From CAUJIW01 sp963205175 (GTDB lineage: Bacteria > Pseudomonadota > Alphaproteobacteria > Sphingomonadales > Sphingomonadaceae), in assembly GCA_041060555.1 (NCBI GenBank), contig JBEUDS010000008.1: a stretch of DNA of 64,000 nucleotides; one strand, written 5' to 3'. Of this stretch, positions 1-13,668 are shown piece by piece (the stretch's first letter is position 1; each line of letters starts with the position of its first letter). Position numbers and translations under genes: made by a program. The notes beneath the pieces were generated by a model. The model worked only from the letters and a program-made list of their open reading frames with translations, did no database searches and was not told where the DNA came from.

Positions 1-169
1 TGACCACCTTGGAGATGGCGGCCTGCGGCAGTTCCTTCATCACGAACTGGCGGATCTTGAGATCCTCATGCAGCATCCGGCCATACTCGGAGCGGTCGGC
101 GAACCAGCGCGAGTCCCAGGTGCGGTTGATCTGCAGGCGCAGACCGACAGGCGAGGTTTTCTGACCCAT
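1..169 (-). CDS. rpsC: 30S ribosomal protein S3, N-terminal part (partial)
   Basis: Only the first 56 codons are present; the rest lies beyond the left edge. The start ATG (167-169) shares one base with the rplV stop codon (TAATG arrangement), so it is translationally coupled to rplV. The visible protein begins MGQKTSPVGLRLQINRTWDS, the standard S3 start, and continues with the conserved stretch leading to DLKIRQFV. S3 sits at the mRNA entry channel of the 30S subunit. Its position after rplV is that of the bacterial S10 operon, so rplP and rpmC would be expected just outside the window. Confidence 0.95.
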   Translation of the reverse strand, partial: MGQKTSPVGLRLQINRTWDSRWFADRSEYGRMLHEDLKIRQFVMKELPQAAISKVV

Positions 170-549
170 TAGGCTTGCTCCTCGATCTCGCGCACGACGA
201 CGCGAATACGGCTGAACGGCTTGACGATCGGCGCGCCACGACCGCGGGCACGGGCCATGAAGCGCTTCATCTGCAGCGACTTGCCAACCGAAGCCTCCTG
301 AACGACGAGCGCGTCGACGTCCAGGTTGTGGTTGTTCTCGGCGTTGGCGATCGCCGACTGCAGCACCTTCTTCACGTCCCGGGCCATGGCCTTGGGGGAG
401 AAGGTGAGAATGTTGAGCGCTTCGGCAACGCGACGACCGCGAATGAGCCCAGCCACCAGGTTGAGCTTGCGGGGGGAGCCGCGGACCATCGTATTGACGG
501 CCAGCGCCTCTTTGTCGCCGACGCGACGGGGAGCGGATGGCTTACTCAT
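169..549 (-). CDS. rplV: 50S ribosomal protein L22
   Basis: 126 residues, typical for L22 with a short N-terminal addition (MSKPSAPRR). The conserved core (NTMVRGSPRKLNLVAGLIRG at about 19-38) and the long beta-hairpin region ending RARGRGAPI (about 100-108) are present; in the ribosome that hairpin lines the peptide exit tunnel. The gene lies between rpsS (9-bp gap) and rpsC (1-bp overlap) in standard S10 operon order. Nothing unusual is seen. Confidence 0.96.
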   Translation of the reverse strand: MSKPSAPRRVGDKEALAVNTMVRGSPRKLNLVAGLIRGRRVAEALNILTFSPKAMARDVKKVLQSAIANAENNHNLDVDALVVQEASVGKSLQMKRFMARARGRGAPIVKPFSRIRVVVREIEEQA

Positions 550-558
550 GTCCCGTCC

Positions 559-834
559 TTACCTCTTCGCTTTCTTGTCGCCGGCGTGACCGGGGAAGGT
601 GCGGGTCGGCGCGAACTCGCCGAGCTTGTGACCCACCATTTCCTCGCTCACGTAGACGGGGATGAACTTCTTGCCGTTGTAGACGTTGAACGTCAGGCCA
701 ACGAACTGCGGCAAAATCGTCGAACGACGCGACCAGGTCTTGATCGGAGCTTTCGCCCCCGACTCCTGCGCGCCCTCGGCCTTCTTCAGAAGGTAGAGGT
801 CGACGAACGGACCTTTCCAAACCGAACGTGCCAT
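559..834 (-). CDS. rpsS: 30S ribosomal protein S19
   Basis: 91 residues, the usual S19 length, beginning MARSVWKGPFVDLYLLKKAE and carrying the conserved SRRSTILPQFVGLTFNVYNG segment and the HKLGEFAPTRTFPGH segment. S19 binds 16S rRNA in the 30S head with S13. It follows rplB by 14 bp and precedes rplV by 9 bp in the S10 operon. A frame overlapping it out of phase (542-820) is a shadow. Confidence 0.96.
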   Translation of the reverse strand: MARSVWKGPFVDLYLLKKAEGAQESGAKAPIKTWSRRSTILPQFVGLTFNVYNGKKFIPVYVSEEMVGHKLGEFAPTRTFPGHAGDKKAKR

Positions 835-848
835 GTCGCCTTAACCCC

Positions 849-1682
849 TTACTTCTTCTTCGCGTGGCGCGAGCGGATGATGAACTTGTCCGTCGCCTTG
901 TTCGAACGCGTGCGCTTGCCCTTGGTCGGCTTGCCCCACGGGGTCACCGGATGGCGGCCACCGGAGGTGCGGCCCTCACCACCGCCGTGCGGGTGGTCGA
1001 CCGGGTTCTTGGCGACGCCGCGGCTGAGCGGGCGCATACCGAGCCAGCGGGCGCGACCGGCCTTGGCGAGGTACTGGTTGGCGTTGTCCGGGTTGGACAC
1101 GGCGCCGACCGAAGCCATGCACTCAGACCGGATGTAGCGCTGCTCACCCGAGTTCAGGCGGACGATGACCATGCCGCGGTCACGACCGACGACCTGGACG
1201 TAGGCACCCGCGGCGCGAGCGATCTGACCGCCCTTGCCCGGCTTCAGCTCGACGTTGTGGGCAATGGTGCCAACCGGCATCTGACCGATTTCCATCGCGT
1301 TGCCCGGCTTCACGTCGGTCTTCTTGCCGGCGACGACGGTGTCGCCTTCCGACAGGCGCTGCGGCGCGATGATGTAGGCGAGCTGGCCGTCTTCGTACTT
1401 GATCAGCGCGATGAAGGCCGTGCGGTTGGGGTCATACTCCAGCCGCTCGACGATCGCCGGCGCGTCCCACTTGCGACGCTTGAAGTCAACGATGCGGTAG
1501 GAGCGTTTGTGACCACCGCCCATGCCGCGCATGGTGGCATGGCCCTGGTTGTTGCGACCACCCGACTTGCTCAGGCCCTCGGTGAGCGCCTTGACCGGCT
1601 TGCCCTTCCAGAGGCTCGACTTGTCGACCAGCACCAGGCCGCGGCGGGCGGCGCTCGTCGGATTATATTGCTTGAGTGCCAT
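849..1682 (-). CDS. rplB: 50S ribosomal protein L2
   Basis: 277 residues, the normal L2 length. Conserved elements include SGGRNNQGHATMRGMGGGHK near residues 40-59 and the C-terminal NPVDHPHGGGEGRTSGGRHP (about 222-241), which contains the histidine linked to peptidyl-transferase-centre function in L2. It starts one base after the rplW stop and is followed by rpsS. It ends in a basic tail (RSRHAKKK), as expected. Confidence 0.97.
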   Translation of the reverse strand: MALKQYNPTSAARRGLVLVDKSSLWKGKPVKALTEGLSKSGGRNNQGHATMRGMGGGHKRSYRIVDFKRRKWDAPAIVERLEYDPNRTAFIALIKYEDGQLAYIIAPQRLSEGDTVVAGKKTDVKPGNAMEIGQMPVGTIAHNVELKPGKGGQIARAAGAYVQVVGRDRGMVIVRLNSGEQRYIRSECMASVGAVSNPDNANQYLAKAGRARWLGMRPLSRGVAKNPVDHPHGGGEGRTSGGRHPVTPWGKPTKGKRTRSNKATDKFIIRSRHAKKK

Positions 1683-1683
1683 G

Positions 1684-1983
1684 TTACTTCAACTCCGGCG
1701 CCGCCAGGTCGATCTGGCCCTCGGCGAGGGTGACGATCGCCTTCTTCTCGTCCGACCGCATGTAGGGCTGACCGCGCCAGCGCTTGGTCTTGCCCTTCTG
1801 CACGATGGTGTTGACGGCCTTCACCTTCACGCCCTTGAACAGAGCCTCGACGGCGGCCTTCACGTCCGCCTTGGTGGCGTCGCGGGCAACCTTGAAGGTG
1901 TACTGACCGTGCTCGGAGACCAGCGTCGACTTCTCAGTGATCACCGGCTTGAGCAGGACGTCGTAGTGCTTGAGCTCAGCCAT
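1684..1983 (-). CDS. rplW: 50S ribosomal protein L23
   Basis: 99 residues, matching bacterial L23. It begins MAELKHYDVLLKPVITEKST, the conserved family start, and carries the KAAVEALFKGVKVKAVNTI region. L23 sits at the exit-tunnel rim and is the docking site for trigger factor and SRP. Its start overlaps the end of rplD by 8 bp (1976-1983), indicating translational coupling. Confidence 0.96.
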   Translation of the reverse strand: MAELKHYDVLLKPVITEKSTLVSEHGQYTFKVARDATKADVKAAVEALFKGVKVKAVNTIVQKGKTKRWRGQPYMRSDEKKAIVTLAEGQIDLAAPELK

Positions 1984-2599
1984 TGAACCGCGCCTCCAGC
2001 TTCTCGACCGCGGCCTTGGTCAGCACCAGGGTGTCGTGGTTGAGGATGTCATACACATTGGCGCCAATGGCCGGCAGCGCGTCGATGCGCGGCAGGTTGG
2101 CGGCGGCCAGCTTGAAGTTGGCATCCACCGCCTCGCCATCGATGAACAGGCCGCTGGCAATGCCCAGCTTGGCCAGCTTCTCGGCGAGCGCCTTGGTCTT
2201 GGCCTGACCGATGGTCAGGTTTTCCACCACCAGCAGCTTGCCCTCGGCCTGCTTGGCCGACAGCGCAACCTTCAGACCCAACGCGCGGATCTTCTTGTTC
2301 AGCGACTGGTCGAACACCCGGGCACGCGGGCCGTGGGCCTTGCCGCCCTTGCGGAACTGCGGCGCCGCCTTGTTGCCGTGACGCGCCGAGCCCGAGCCCT
2401 TCTGGCGATACATCTTCTTCGACGTCGCCGACACGTCGCTGCGCTCCTTGGCCGCGCGGGCCGGGGCCCGACGGTTGGCGAGCTGCCAGTTGATGACGCG
2501 GTGCAGAATGTCCTTGCGGAGCTCGCGGCCGAAGATGTCGTCCTTCAGCTCGATTTCACCGGCCGAACCGGCGTCCAGCGTTTTGACTTCAATCTTCAT
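1976..2599 (-). CDS. rplD: 50S ribosomal protein L4
   Basis: 207 residues, usual for L4. The conserved RQKGSGSARHGNKAAPQFRKGG segment (about 69-90) forms the tunnel-lining loop in the family. In E. coli L4 is also the translational and transcriptional repressor of the S10 operon; whether it regulates here is not shown by the sequence, although a perfect hairpin lies in the rpsJ leader. It starts 3 bp after rplC and overlaps rplW by 8 bp. Confidence 0.96.
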   Translation of the reverse strand: MKIEVKTLDAGSAGEIELKDDIFGRELRKDILHRVINWQLANRRAPARAAKERSDVSATSKKMYRQKGSGSARHGNKAAPQFRKGGKAHGPRARVFDQSLNKKIRALGLKVALSAKQAEGKLLVVENLTIGQAKTKALAEKLAKLGIASGLFIDGEAVDANFKLAAANLPRIDALPAIGANVYDILNHDTLVLTKAAVEKLEARFNG

Positions 2600-2602
2600 G
2601 GC

Positions 2603-3340
2603 TTATTCTCCCGCCTCGGCGTCGGCCGGAGCCTCGGCCGGGGCTTGCGTCGCCGGCGCGGCCGCCGCCGTCAGCACCGACGCCGGGTACGGCGCCGCCT
2701 GCGGACGGGCGATCTTGGCAGCGTCCTTGACCTGCAACCAGGCACCCTTGTGACCAGGCACCGAACCCTTCACGAACAGCAGCCCGCGCTCGACATCCGT
2801 GGAGACGATCTCGAGGTTCTGCTGGGTGATCTGCGAGGCGCCCATGTGGCCGGCCATCTTCTTGTTCTTGAAGACCTTGCCGGGATCCTGACGGTTACCC
2901 GTCGAACCGTGGGAGCGGTGGCTGACCGACACGCCGTGGGTGGCGCGCAGACCGCCGAAGTTCCAGCGCTTCATGGCGCCGGCAAAGCCCTTACCAACGG
3001 TCACGCCGGTCACGTCGACATACTGGCCGGCAACGAAATGGTCGGCGGAAATCACCGCGCCCACATCCACCAGCGCGTCTTCGGCGACGCGGAATTCCAC
3101 CAGCTTGCGCTTGGGCTCAACCTCGGCCTTGGCGAAATGGCCGCGTTCCGGCTTGGTCAGGTTCTTCACCTTGACCGTGCCGGCACCCAGCTGCAGCGCC
3201 GTGTAGCCGTCCTTGTCGTTGGTCCGCTGGGCCACCACCTGGCAGCCTTCGAGCGCCAGAACGGTCACCGGCACATGCCGGCCATCGTCCTGGAACAGGC
3301 GGGTCATGCCCACCTTCTTTGCGATCACACCGGTGCGCAT
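2603..3340 (-). CDS. rplC: 50S ribosomal protein L3 with Ala/Pro-rich C-terminal extension
   Basis: 245 residues. The L3 core is complete: it begins MRTGVIAKKVGMTRLF, contains GKGFAGAMKRWNFGGLRATHG (about 138-158) and SHRSHGSTGNRQDPGKVFKNKKMAGHMG. After the normal family end the chain continues about 30 residues in a low-complexity Ala/Pro/Glu tail, a type of extension seen in alphaproteobacterial L3. The core glutamine near GNRQDPG is the residue position methylated by PrmB in E. coli. A 95-bp gap separates it from rpsJ. Confidence 0.96.
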   Translation of the reverse strand: MRTGVIAKKVGMTRLFQDDGRHVPVTVLALEGCQVVAQRTNDKDGYTALQLGAGTVKVKNLTKPERGHFAKAEVEPKRKLVEFRVAEDALVDVGAVISADHFVAGQYVDVTGVTVGKGFAGAMKRWNFGGLRATHGVSVSHRSHGSTGNRQDPGKVFKNKKMAGHMGASQITQQNLEIVSTDVERGLLFVKGSVPGHKGAWLQVKDAAKIARPQAAPYPASVLTAAAAPATQAPAEAPADAEAGE

Positions 3341-3435
3341 GGCACCTCTTCTCCTTCGTCAGAGGCTCGGACCGACCATCGGCCGAGCGTGAAACCGGTG
3401 GGTCAACCCCCGGTCTCGATTACCCCAGCGCCCGG

Positions 3436-3750
3436 TCAGGCCTGGAGCTTGATCTCAACGTCCACACCGGCCGCCAGGTCGAGCTTCATCAGCGCGTCCA
3501 CCGTCTGCGGCGTCGGGTCCACGATGTCGAGCAGGCGCTTGTAGGTACGCACCTCGAACTGCTCGCGGCTCTTCTTGTCGACGTGCGGCGAGCGGTTGAC
3601 CGTGAACTTCTCGATGCGGGTCGGCAGCGGGATCGGTCCACGCACCAGCGCGCCGGTCCGCTTCGCGGTCATCGCGATCTCGCCCGTGGCCTGATCCAGC
3701 ACGCGGTGATCAAAGGCCTTGAGGCGGATCCGGATGTTCTGCGTTTCCAT
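3436..3750 (-). CDS. rpsJ: 30S ribosomal protein S10 (NusE)
   Basis: 104 residues, usual length. It begins METQNIRIRLKAFDHRVLDQ and carries the conserved GPIPLPTRIEKFTVNRSPHV segment. S10 is both a 30S head protein and, as NusE, a partner of NusB in antitermination. It is the first gene of the S10 operon here and is preceded by a perfect 11-bp hairpin (3783-3810) and then the tuf terminator. An AAGGG ribosome binding site lies about ten bases before the ATG. Confidence 0.96.
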   Translation of the reverse strand: METQNIRIRLKAFDHRVLDQATGEIAMTAKRTGALVRGPIPLPTRIEKFTVNRSPHVDKKSREQFEVRTYKRLLDIVDPTPQTVDALMKLDLAAGVDVEIKLQA

Positions 3751-3782
3751 GGGTCCAACCCTTTGTCGTCTTCACTTGAACA

Positions 3783-3810
3783 GCGTCCGCTTCGTCGCGG
3801 AAGCGGACGC
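3783..3810 (-). promoter_or_regulatory. Perfect hairpin in the rpsJ leader
   Basis: An 11-bp perfect inverted repeat (3783-3793 with 3800-3810, loop of 6) lies about 32 bases upstream of the rpsJ start on the transcribed strand. No U-run follows it, so it is not an intrinsic terminator in the operon direction. It could be an autoregulatory or stabilising leader element of the S10 operon, or the 3' end structure of read-through tuf transcripts. A weak promoter-like pair (TTTACA at 3833-3838, TACAGG at 3810-3815, spacing 17) lies just upstream. Confidence 0.45.
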
Positions 3811-3838
3811 CTGTAGGTTAGTTACAGAAAAATGTAAA

Positions 3839-3880
3839 GCCGCCCGGACCGGAAAACGCCGGCCCGAGCGGCCTTTTTTT
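3839..3880. terminator. Bidirectional rho-independent terminator after tuf
   Basis: Arms 3839-3852 and 3859-3872 form a 14-bp stem (two G-T wobbles in the tuf-sense RNA) around a 6-base loop. On the plus strand it is followed by seven Ts (3874-3880). On the minus strand, the direction of tuf, it is followed by TTTACATTTTT. It starts 4-12 bp after the tuf stop codon and therefore ends the rpsL-rpsG-fusA-tuf transcript and separates it from the S10 operon. Confidence 0.85.
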
Positions 3881-3884
3881 ATGG

Positions 3885-5075
<1,191 letters not shown>

Positions 5076-5122
5076 GATCCCTTACCTCTTCTCGACAGGT
5101 CTCTGAAAAACGAGATCGCGTG

Positions 5123-7216
<2,094 letters not shown>

Positions 7217-7243
7217 TGGTCCGGTCCTAGTCTAAAACTGCAA

Positions 7244-7714
7244 TTACCAGCGATAGTGCGAGAAGGCGCGGTTGGCTTCCGCCATCCGGTGCGTGTCCTC
7301 GCGCTTCTTCACGGCGGTGCCGCGATTGTTCGCGGCGTCGATCAGCTCGGCCGACAGACGGGCCGCCATGGTGTTTTCCGAGCGGTTGCGCGCGGCCTGC
7401 ACCAGCCAGCGGATGGCCAGCGCCTGCGAGCGCTCCGGACGAACCTCGACCGGCACCTGATAGGTGGCGCCACCGACACGGCGGGAACGCACCTCGATGC
7501 CCGGACGCACATTGTCCAGCGCGTTGTGGAACACGTCGATCGGCTCGCGCTTCAGGCGGGTCTCGATGGTGTCGAGGGCGCCGTAGACGATCGCCTCGGC
7601 GACCGACTTCTTGCCGTCGAGCATGACGCTGTTCATGAACTTGGTGAGCACGATGTCCCCGAACTTCGGATCGGGGAGAACTTCGCGCTTTTCGGGACGA
7701 CGACGACGAGCCAT
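7244..7714 (-). CDS. rpsG: 30S ribosomal protein S7
   Basis: 156 residues, standard. It begins MARRRRPEKREVLPDPKFGD and contains the conserved DVFHNALDNVRPGIEVRSRR and RWLVQAARNRSE segments; it ends NRAFSHYRW. S7 nucleates assembly of the 30S head and contacts E-site tRNA. It lies 12 bp after rpsL and 27 bp before fusA. In E. coli S7 autoregulates the str operon; a corresponding site cannot be identified by eye here. Confidence 0.97.
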   Translation of the reverse strand: MARRRRPEKREVLPDPKFGDIVLTKFMNSVMLDGKKSVAEAIVYGALDTIETRLKREPIDVFHNALDNVRPGIEVRSRRVGGATYQVPVEVRPERSQALAIRWLVQAARNRSENTMAARLSAELIDAANNRGTAVKKREDTHRMAEANRAFSHYRW

Positions 7715-7726
7715 CTCGATAACTCC

Positions 7727-8098
7727 TTACTTCGGACGCTTGGCGCCGTACTTGGAACGGCTCTGCTTACGGTTCTTGACGCCCTGGGTATCCAGCACGC
7801 CGCGCAGGATGTGATAACGCACACCCGGCAAGTCCTTCACGCGGCCGCCGCGGATCAGCACCACCGAGTGCTCCTGGAGGTTATGACCCTCACCCGGGAT
7901 GTAGCCGATGACTTCGTAGCCGTTGGTCAGACGCACCTTGGCGACCTTGCGAAGCGCCGAGTTCGGCTTCTTCGGGGTGGTCGTATAGACGCGGGTGCAG
8001 ACGCCGCGCTTTTGCGGGCAGGCTTCCATCGCCGGCACCTTGTTGCGGGCCTTCTGCGGTTCGCGTCCCTTGCGGACCAGCTGGTTAATCGTCGGCAT
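7727..8098 (-). CDS. rpsL: 30S ribosomal protein S12
   Basis: 123 residues, standard. The decoding-centre segments TTPKKPNSALRK (about 39-50) and RGGRVKDLPGVRYH (about 84-97) have lysine at the positions whose substitution gives streptomycin resistance in other bacteria, so this is the sensitive-type sequence. It is the first gene of the str operon, with a leader of about 180 nt that contains a terminator-like hairpin, and a near-consensus promoter upstream. rpoC, often found just upstream in other bacteria, is absent. Confidence 0.97.
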   Translation of the reverse strand: MPTINQLVRKGREPQKARNKVPAMEACPQKRGVCTRVYTTTPKKPNSALRKVAKVRLTNGYEVIGYIPGEGHNLQEHSVVLIRGGRVKDLPGVRYHILRGVLDTQGVKNRKQSRSKYGAKRPK

Positions 8099-8148
8099 TC
8101 TTACAGCCTCACAGTTCCAAATTGCATCTTCGACAATGGCCTGAACAT

Positions 8149-8194
8149 AAAAAAAGCGGACGCCACGGTAGGCCTCCCCTCCGGCCTACCTGGC
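8149..8194 (-). promoter_or_regulatory. Attenuator-like hairpin in the str operon leader
   Basis: In the rpsL-sense RNA, arms 8183-8194 and 8162-8174 form a 12-bp stem with one bulged G around an 8-base loop. After six bases comes a run of seven U (8155-8149), then about 50 nt to the rpsL start. The element sits between the operon promoter (8288-8316) and rpsL, and no gene precedes it on the strand nearer than secA. That makes premature termination or antitermination in the leader the natural reading. The 6-base gap between stem and U-run is longer than in a textbook terminator. Confidence 0.5.
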
Positions 8195-8287
8195 CAGCTC
8201 AAGTCACCATCAATTTGTCAGCTCTCAAGCTCGTGCCAGGGCAGCGTTTCGGACGTGCGCCGACCACCAACCCGCGAGCGACGGCGG

Positions 8288-8316
8288 CTTATAGGTCCAC
8301 CGCCCCGCCCCGTCAA
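8288..8316 (-). promoter_or_regulatory. sigma70-type promoter of the rpsL-rpsG-fusA-tuf operon
   Basis: Reading the minus strand, TTGACG (8311-8316) and TATAAG (8288-8293) are separated by exactly 17 bp. Transcription would start near 8281 and give a leader of about 180 nt before rpsL. A perfect 7-3-7 palindrome (8358-8374) lies about 42 bp upstream of the -35 element. Confidence 0.7.
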
Positions 8317-8560
8317 CGGGATTCTTGCGGCGCGGGCGCCGGAACAGCCCGCTTTGAGGCGGTTATCAACCGCCCCGCACCCGCCAGGGCGGCATCCGCG
8401 GGGACGAACTCGTCAGTGCCGCGAGACCGCGCGCCTGCACGGGTGGCAGGACCGCTCGGCGGGTCTCCAACGTGGTCGTTACGGCGCTACCACAGGGGCA
8501 AAACGCGCTCATGCCGCCGCCGGCCGCCGAGTCCCGGCGGGTACGGCGCTATCCGAGGCG
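8317..8560. other. Gene-free stretch between secA and the rpsL promoter
   Basis: About 240 bp with no credible coding frame. The only structure I can point to is a perfect inverted repeat GGCGGTT-ATC-AACCGCC at 8358-8374, which could be an operator upstream of the rpsL promoter or a hairpin in the secA 3' region. No U-run follows it. Nothing else stands out. Confidence 0.5.
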
Positions 8561-11335
<2,775 letters not shown>

Positions 11336-11415
11336 GGATGAACCTCAAAGACTGGGTGAAGCGGGCTGTTTAGCGAAACCAGCCCTCGACGAATAGTCCC
11401 CCGACAGACTGCACG

Positions 11416-11444
11416 CAGATAAGGAGCAGGGACACGGGTGTCAA
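11416..11444 (-). promoter_or_regulatory. sigma70-type promoter of secA
   Basis: On the minus strand TTGACA (11439-11444), a perfect -35, and TATCTG (11416-11421) are 17 bp apart, about 80 bp upstream of the secA start. The 269 bp between secA and the next gene otherwise hold only a small hairpin (11363-11385) near the secA start. Confidence 0.7.
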
Positions 11445-11604
11445 CGGAGCGGCGCGCACGACGGTGTGTTCATCGCCCGTTCATTGACGCAGCGCACAAT
11501 CAACCCGACATAGTGAACATGGATCGCCGCGACATCGTAACGCCTCGGTTACTTTTCGCTGGCACTGTACAATGCAGTTTCAAGCGGGTGCTCAAGGGAC
11601 GGGA

Positions 11605-12111
11605 ATGCCGAAGTCCTTTTTCAAGAAGCGGATGCCGGATGCCGACACGATGCTCAAGTCGCGTTGGCTGAAGCCGTTTGCCCGCTATCTGGCCCACGCA
11701 CCGCTGTGGCATCTCAATCGCCGGTCGGTCGCCCGCGGCGTTGCCATCGGGCTGTTCTTCGCCTTCGCAACCCCCATCGCCCAATCGCTTTTCGCCGTCT
11801 TCGCCTCGGTGCCCCTGCGCGCCAACATCGGCGTGGCGACGCTGAGCACCTTCGTCACCAACCCGCTGACAACCCCGCCAGTACTGATTTTCGCCCATCA
11901 GGTGGGGAGTTGGATTCTGGGCAGGTTCGGCCATGCCGCGCCGCCGGTGGAAGCAGCTGCCTCGTGGTGGTCGCAGGTCAGCGCGGTTGCCGGCACCACC
12001 GCGATCGGCCTGGCCCTGTTCGCCACCGTGGCGGCCGTCACCGGCTATCTGCTGGTTGATGGCCTGTGGCGGCTGCACCTGGTCAAGCGCTGGCAGGCCC
12101 GCCGCGGCTGA
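11605..12111 (+). CDS. DUF2062 inner-membrane protein
   Basis: 168 residues from the ATG at 11605, which is preceded by AAGGGACGGGA; an in-frame ATG at 11572 lacks such a site and does not fit the family start (MPKSFFKKRMPD). Hydrophobic segments around residues 50-70, 85-110 and 135-155 make it an inner-membrane protein. The sequence RRSVARGVAIGLFFAFATP and the following NPLTTPPV match the DUF2062 pattern. The molecular function of the family is not established. It is transcribed divergently from secA and about 125 bp ahead of argJ. Confidence 0.85.
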   Translation: MPKSFFKKRMPDADTMLKSRWLKPFARYLAHAPLWHLNRRSVARGVAIGLFFAFATPIAQSLFAVFASVPLRANIGVATLSTFVTNPLTTPPVLIFAHQVGSWILGRFGHAAPPVEAAASWWSQVSAVAGTTAIGLALFATVAAVTGYLLVDGLWRLHLVKRWQARRG

Positions 12112-12235
12112 GACCTGCCGGGGCGGGCGCTCGTCGCTTGCCCCGCGCGAGGCCCCCTTCCTCCTTGATTGTCATTGATTTGCCAGCGCGCGAAATTAGT
12201 GTCGCGCGCCAACGCCCTCTTTCATGGATCGACCA

Positions 12236-13486
12236 ATGGCCAAGGATCTCGCCCCGTCCCCGCTGGCGCCCGCGCGCTTCCCCAACCTGCTGCCGGTCGC
12301 CGGCGTGCAGCTCGGCGCCACCTATGCCGGCATCCGCTACAAGCCGGGCCGCAACGACACGCTGGTCGCCACCTTCGCCGAGGGCACGACGGTCGCCGGC
12401 GTCTATACCAAGTCACTGACGGCGAGCCCGGCCATCCACTGGTGTCGCGAGGCCACCGCCGCCAGCGGCGGCCAGGCGCGCGCGCTGATCGTGGTTGCCG
12501 GCAACTCGATCGCCGGCACCGGCGCCGCGGGGGCGGCCGCCTGCCAGGCGATCGCCGAGGCGATGGCGGGTGAACTCGGCGTGCCGGCGGCGATGGTGCA
12601 GTTCGCCGCCACCGGCGTCATCGGCGAGCCCTTCCCCACCGACCGACTGACCGCGGCCCTGCCGGCGGCGCTCGCCACCCGCGGCACCACCGGCTACGAA
12701 GCAGCGGCGCGCACCATCATGACCACCGACACCTTCCCCAAGGGCACCAGCCAGGTCGCCCGCATCGACGGTCACGACGTGGTGATCTCGGGCTTCGTCA
12801 AGGGCTCGGGGATGATCATGCCCAACATGGCGACCATGCTGGGCTACCTGTTCACCAACGCCGCCCTGCCGCATGACGTGCTGCAAACGCTGCTCAGCGC
12901 GGCGGTGGAGCGCACCTTCAACTGCATCACCGTCGATGGTGACACATCGACCTCCGACACCATCCAGCTGTTCGCCACCGGCCAGAACGTCAAGCACGCC
13001 GCCGTGACCGACGCCGCCGACCCCCGGCTCGACGACTTCAAGGCCAAGCTGGAGGCCGCCTGTCTGGAACTGGCGACCCTGGTGGTGAAGGACGGCGAGG
13101 GCGCGCAGAAGTTCGCCACCATCAACGTCACCGGCGCACTGAGCTTCGAGGACGCCCGAACCCTGGGGCTCGCCATCGGCAACTCGCCGCTGGTCAAGAC
13201 CGCGCTCGCCGGCGCCGACGCCAACTGGGGCCGCATCGTCATGGCGGTAGGCAAGGCCGGCCCGCGCATCGACCCGGATCGCCTCAGCGTCGCCTTCGGC
13301 GGCACCGTGATCTGCCGCGACGGCATGCGGGTGGACGGCTATGACGAGGCGCCGGTGGCGGCGCACCTCGCCGGCCGCGACGTCGTCATCGACGTCGATG
13401 TCGGCGTCGGGCGGTCAAGCGCCACCGTCTACACCTGCGACCTCACGCACGGCTACATCAGCATCAATGGCGACTATCGCAGCTAG
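12236..13486 (+). CDS. argJ: Bifunctional ornithine acetyltransferase / N-acetylglutamate synthase ArgJ
   Basis: 416 residues from ATG 12236 (an ATG 12 bp upstream is possible; neither has a clear ribosome binding site). The self-cleavage region KGSGMIMPNMATMLGYLF places the nucleophilic threonine near residue 200, splitting alpha and beta chains. ArgJ recycles the acetyl group from acetylornithine to glutamate in arginine synthesis. The loop normally written VNSGNANA...TG is VVAGNSIAGTG here, a departure at conserved asparagines, though the related AGNS form is known in alphaproteobacteria. The C-terminal ATVYTCDLTHGYISINGDYR is standard. Confidence 0.94.
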   Translation: MAKDLAPSPLAPARFPNLLPVAGVQLGATYAGIRYKPGRNDTLVATFAEGTTVAGVYTKSLTASPAIHWCREATAASGGQARALIVVAGNSIAGTGAAGAAACQAIAEAMAGELGVPAAMVQFAATGVIGEPFPTDRLTAALPAALATRGTTGYEAAARTIMTTDTFPKGTSQVARIDGHDVVISGFVKGSGMIMPNMATMLGYLFTNAALPHDVLQTLLSAAVERTFNCITVDGDTSTSDTIQLFATGQNVKHAAVTDAADPRLDDFKAKLEAACLELATLVVKDGEGAQKFATINVTGALSFEDARTLGLAIGNSPLVKTALAGADANWGRIVMAVGKAGPRIDPDRLSVAFGGTVICRDGMRVDGYDEAPVAAHLAGRDVVIDVDVGVGRSSATVYTCDLTHGYISINGDYRS

Positions 13487-13668
13487 AACAGGCAGCGCCG
13501 GCACGACGGGAACAACGTGAGCGGGTACACGTGACGCCGCCTCACCACTCGGTTCGTCGCGCTTGCGTTTCACCAGCGTATCAAGGACACTCCTCTCCGG
13601 TCGCATAACGTCAATTGCCAAGGGTCGAGATTGCAACGGGAATACCCGGCGATCCATGCGTGAACGGA

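Noticed and set aside
3810..3838. TTTACA-N17-TACAGG as the main S10 operon promoter.
   Set aside because: The -10 matches poorly and the -35 is the U-run of the tuf terminator, so it is only mentioned as a possibility.
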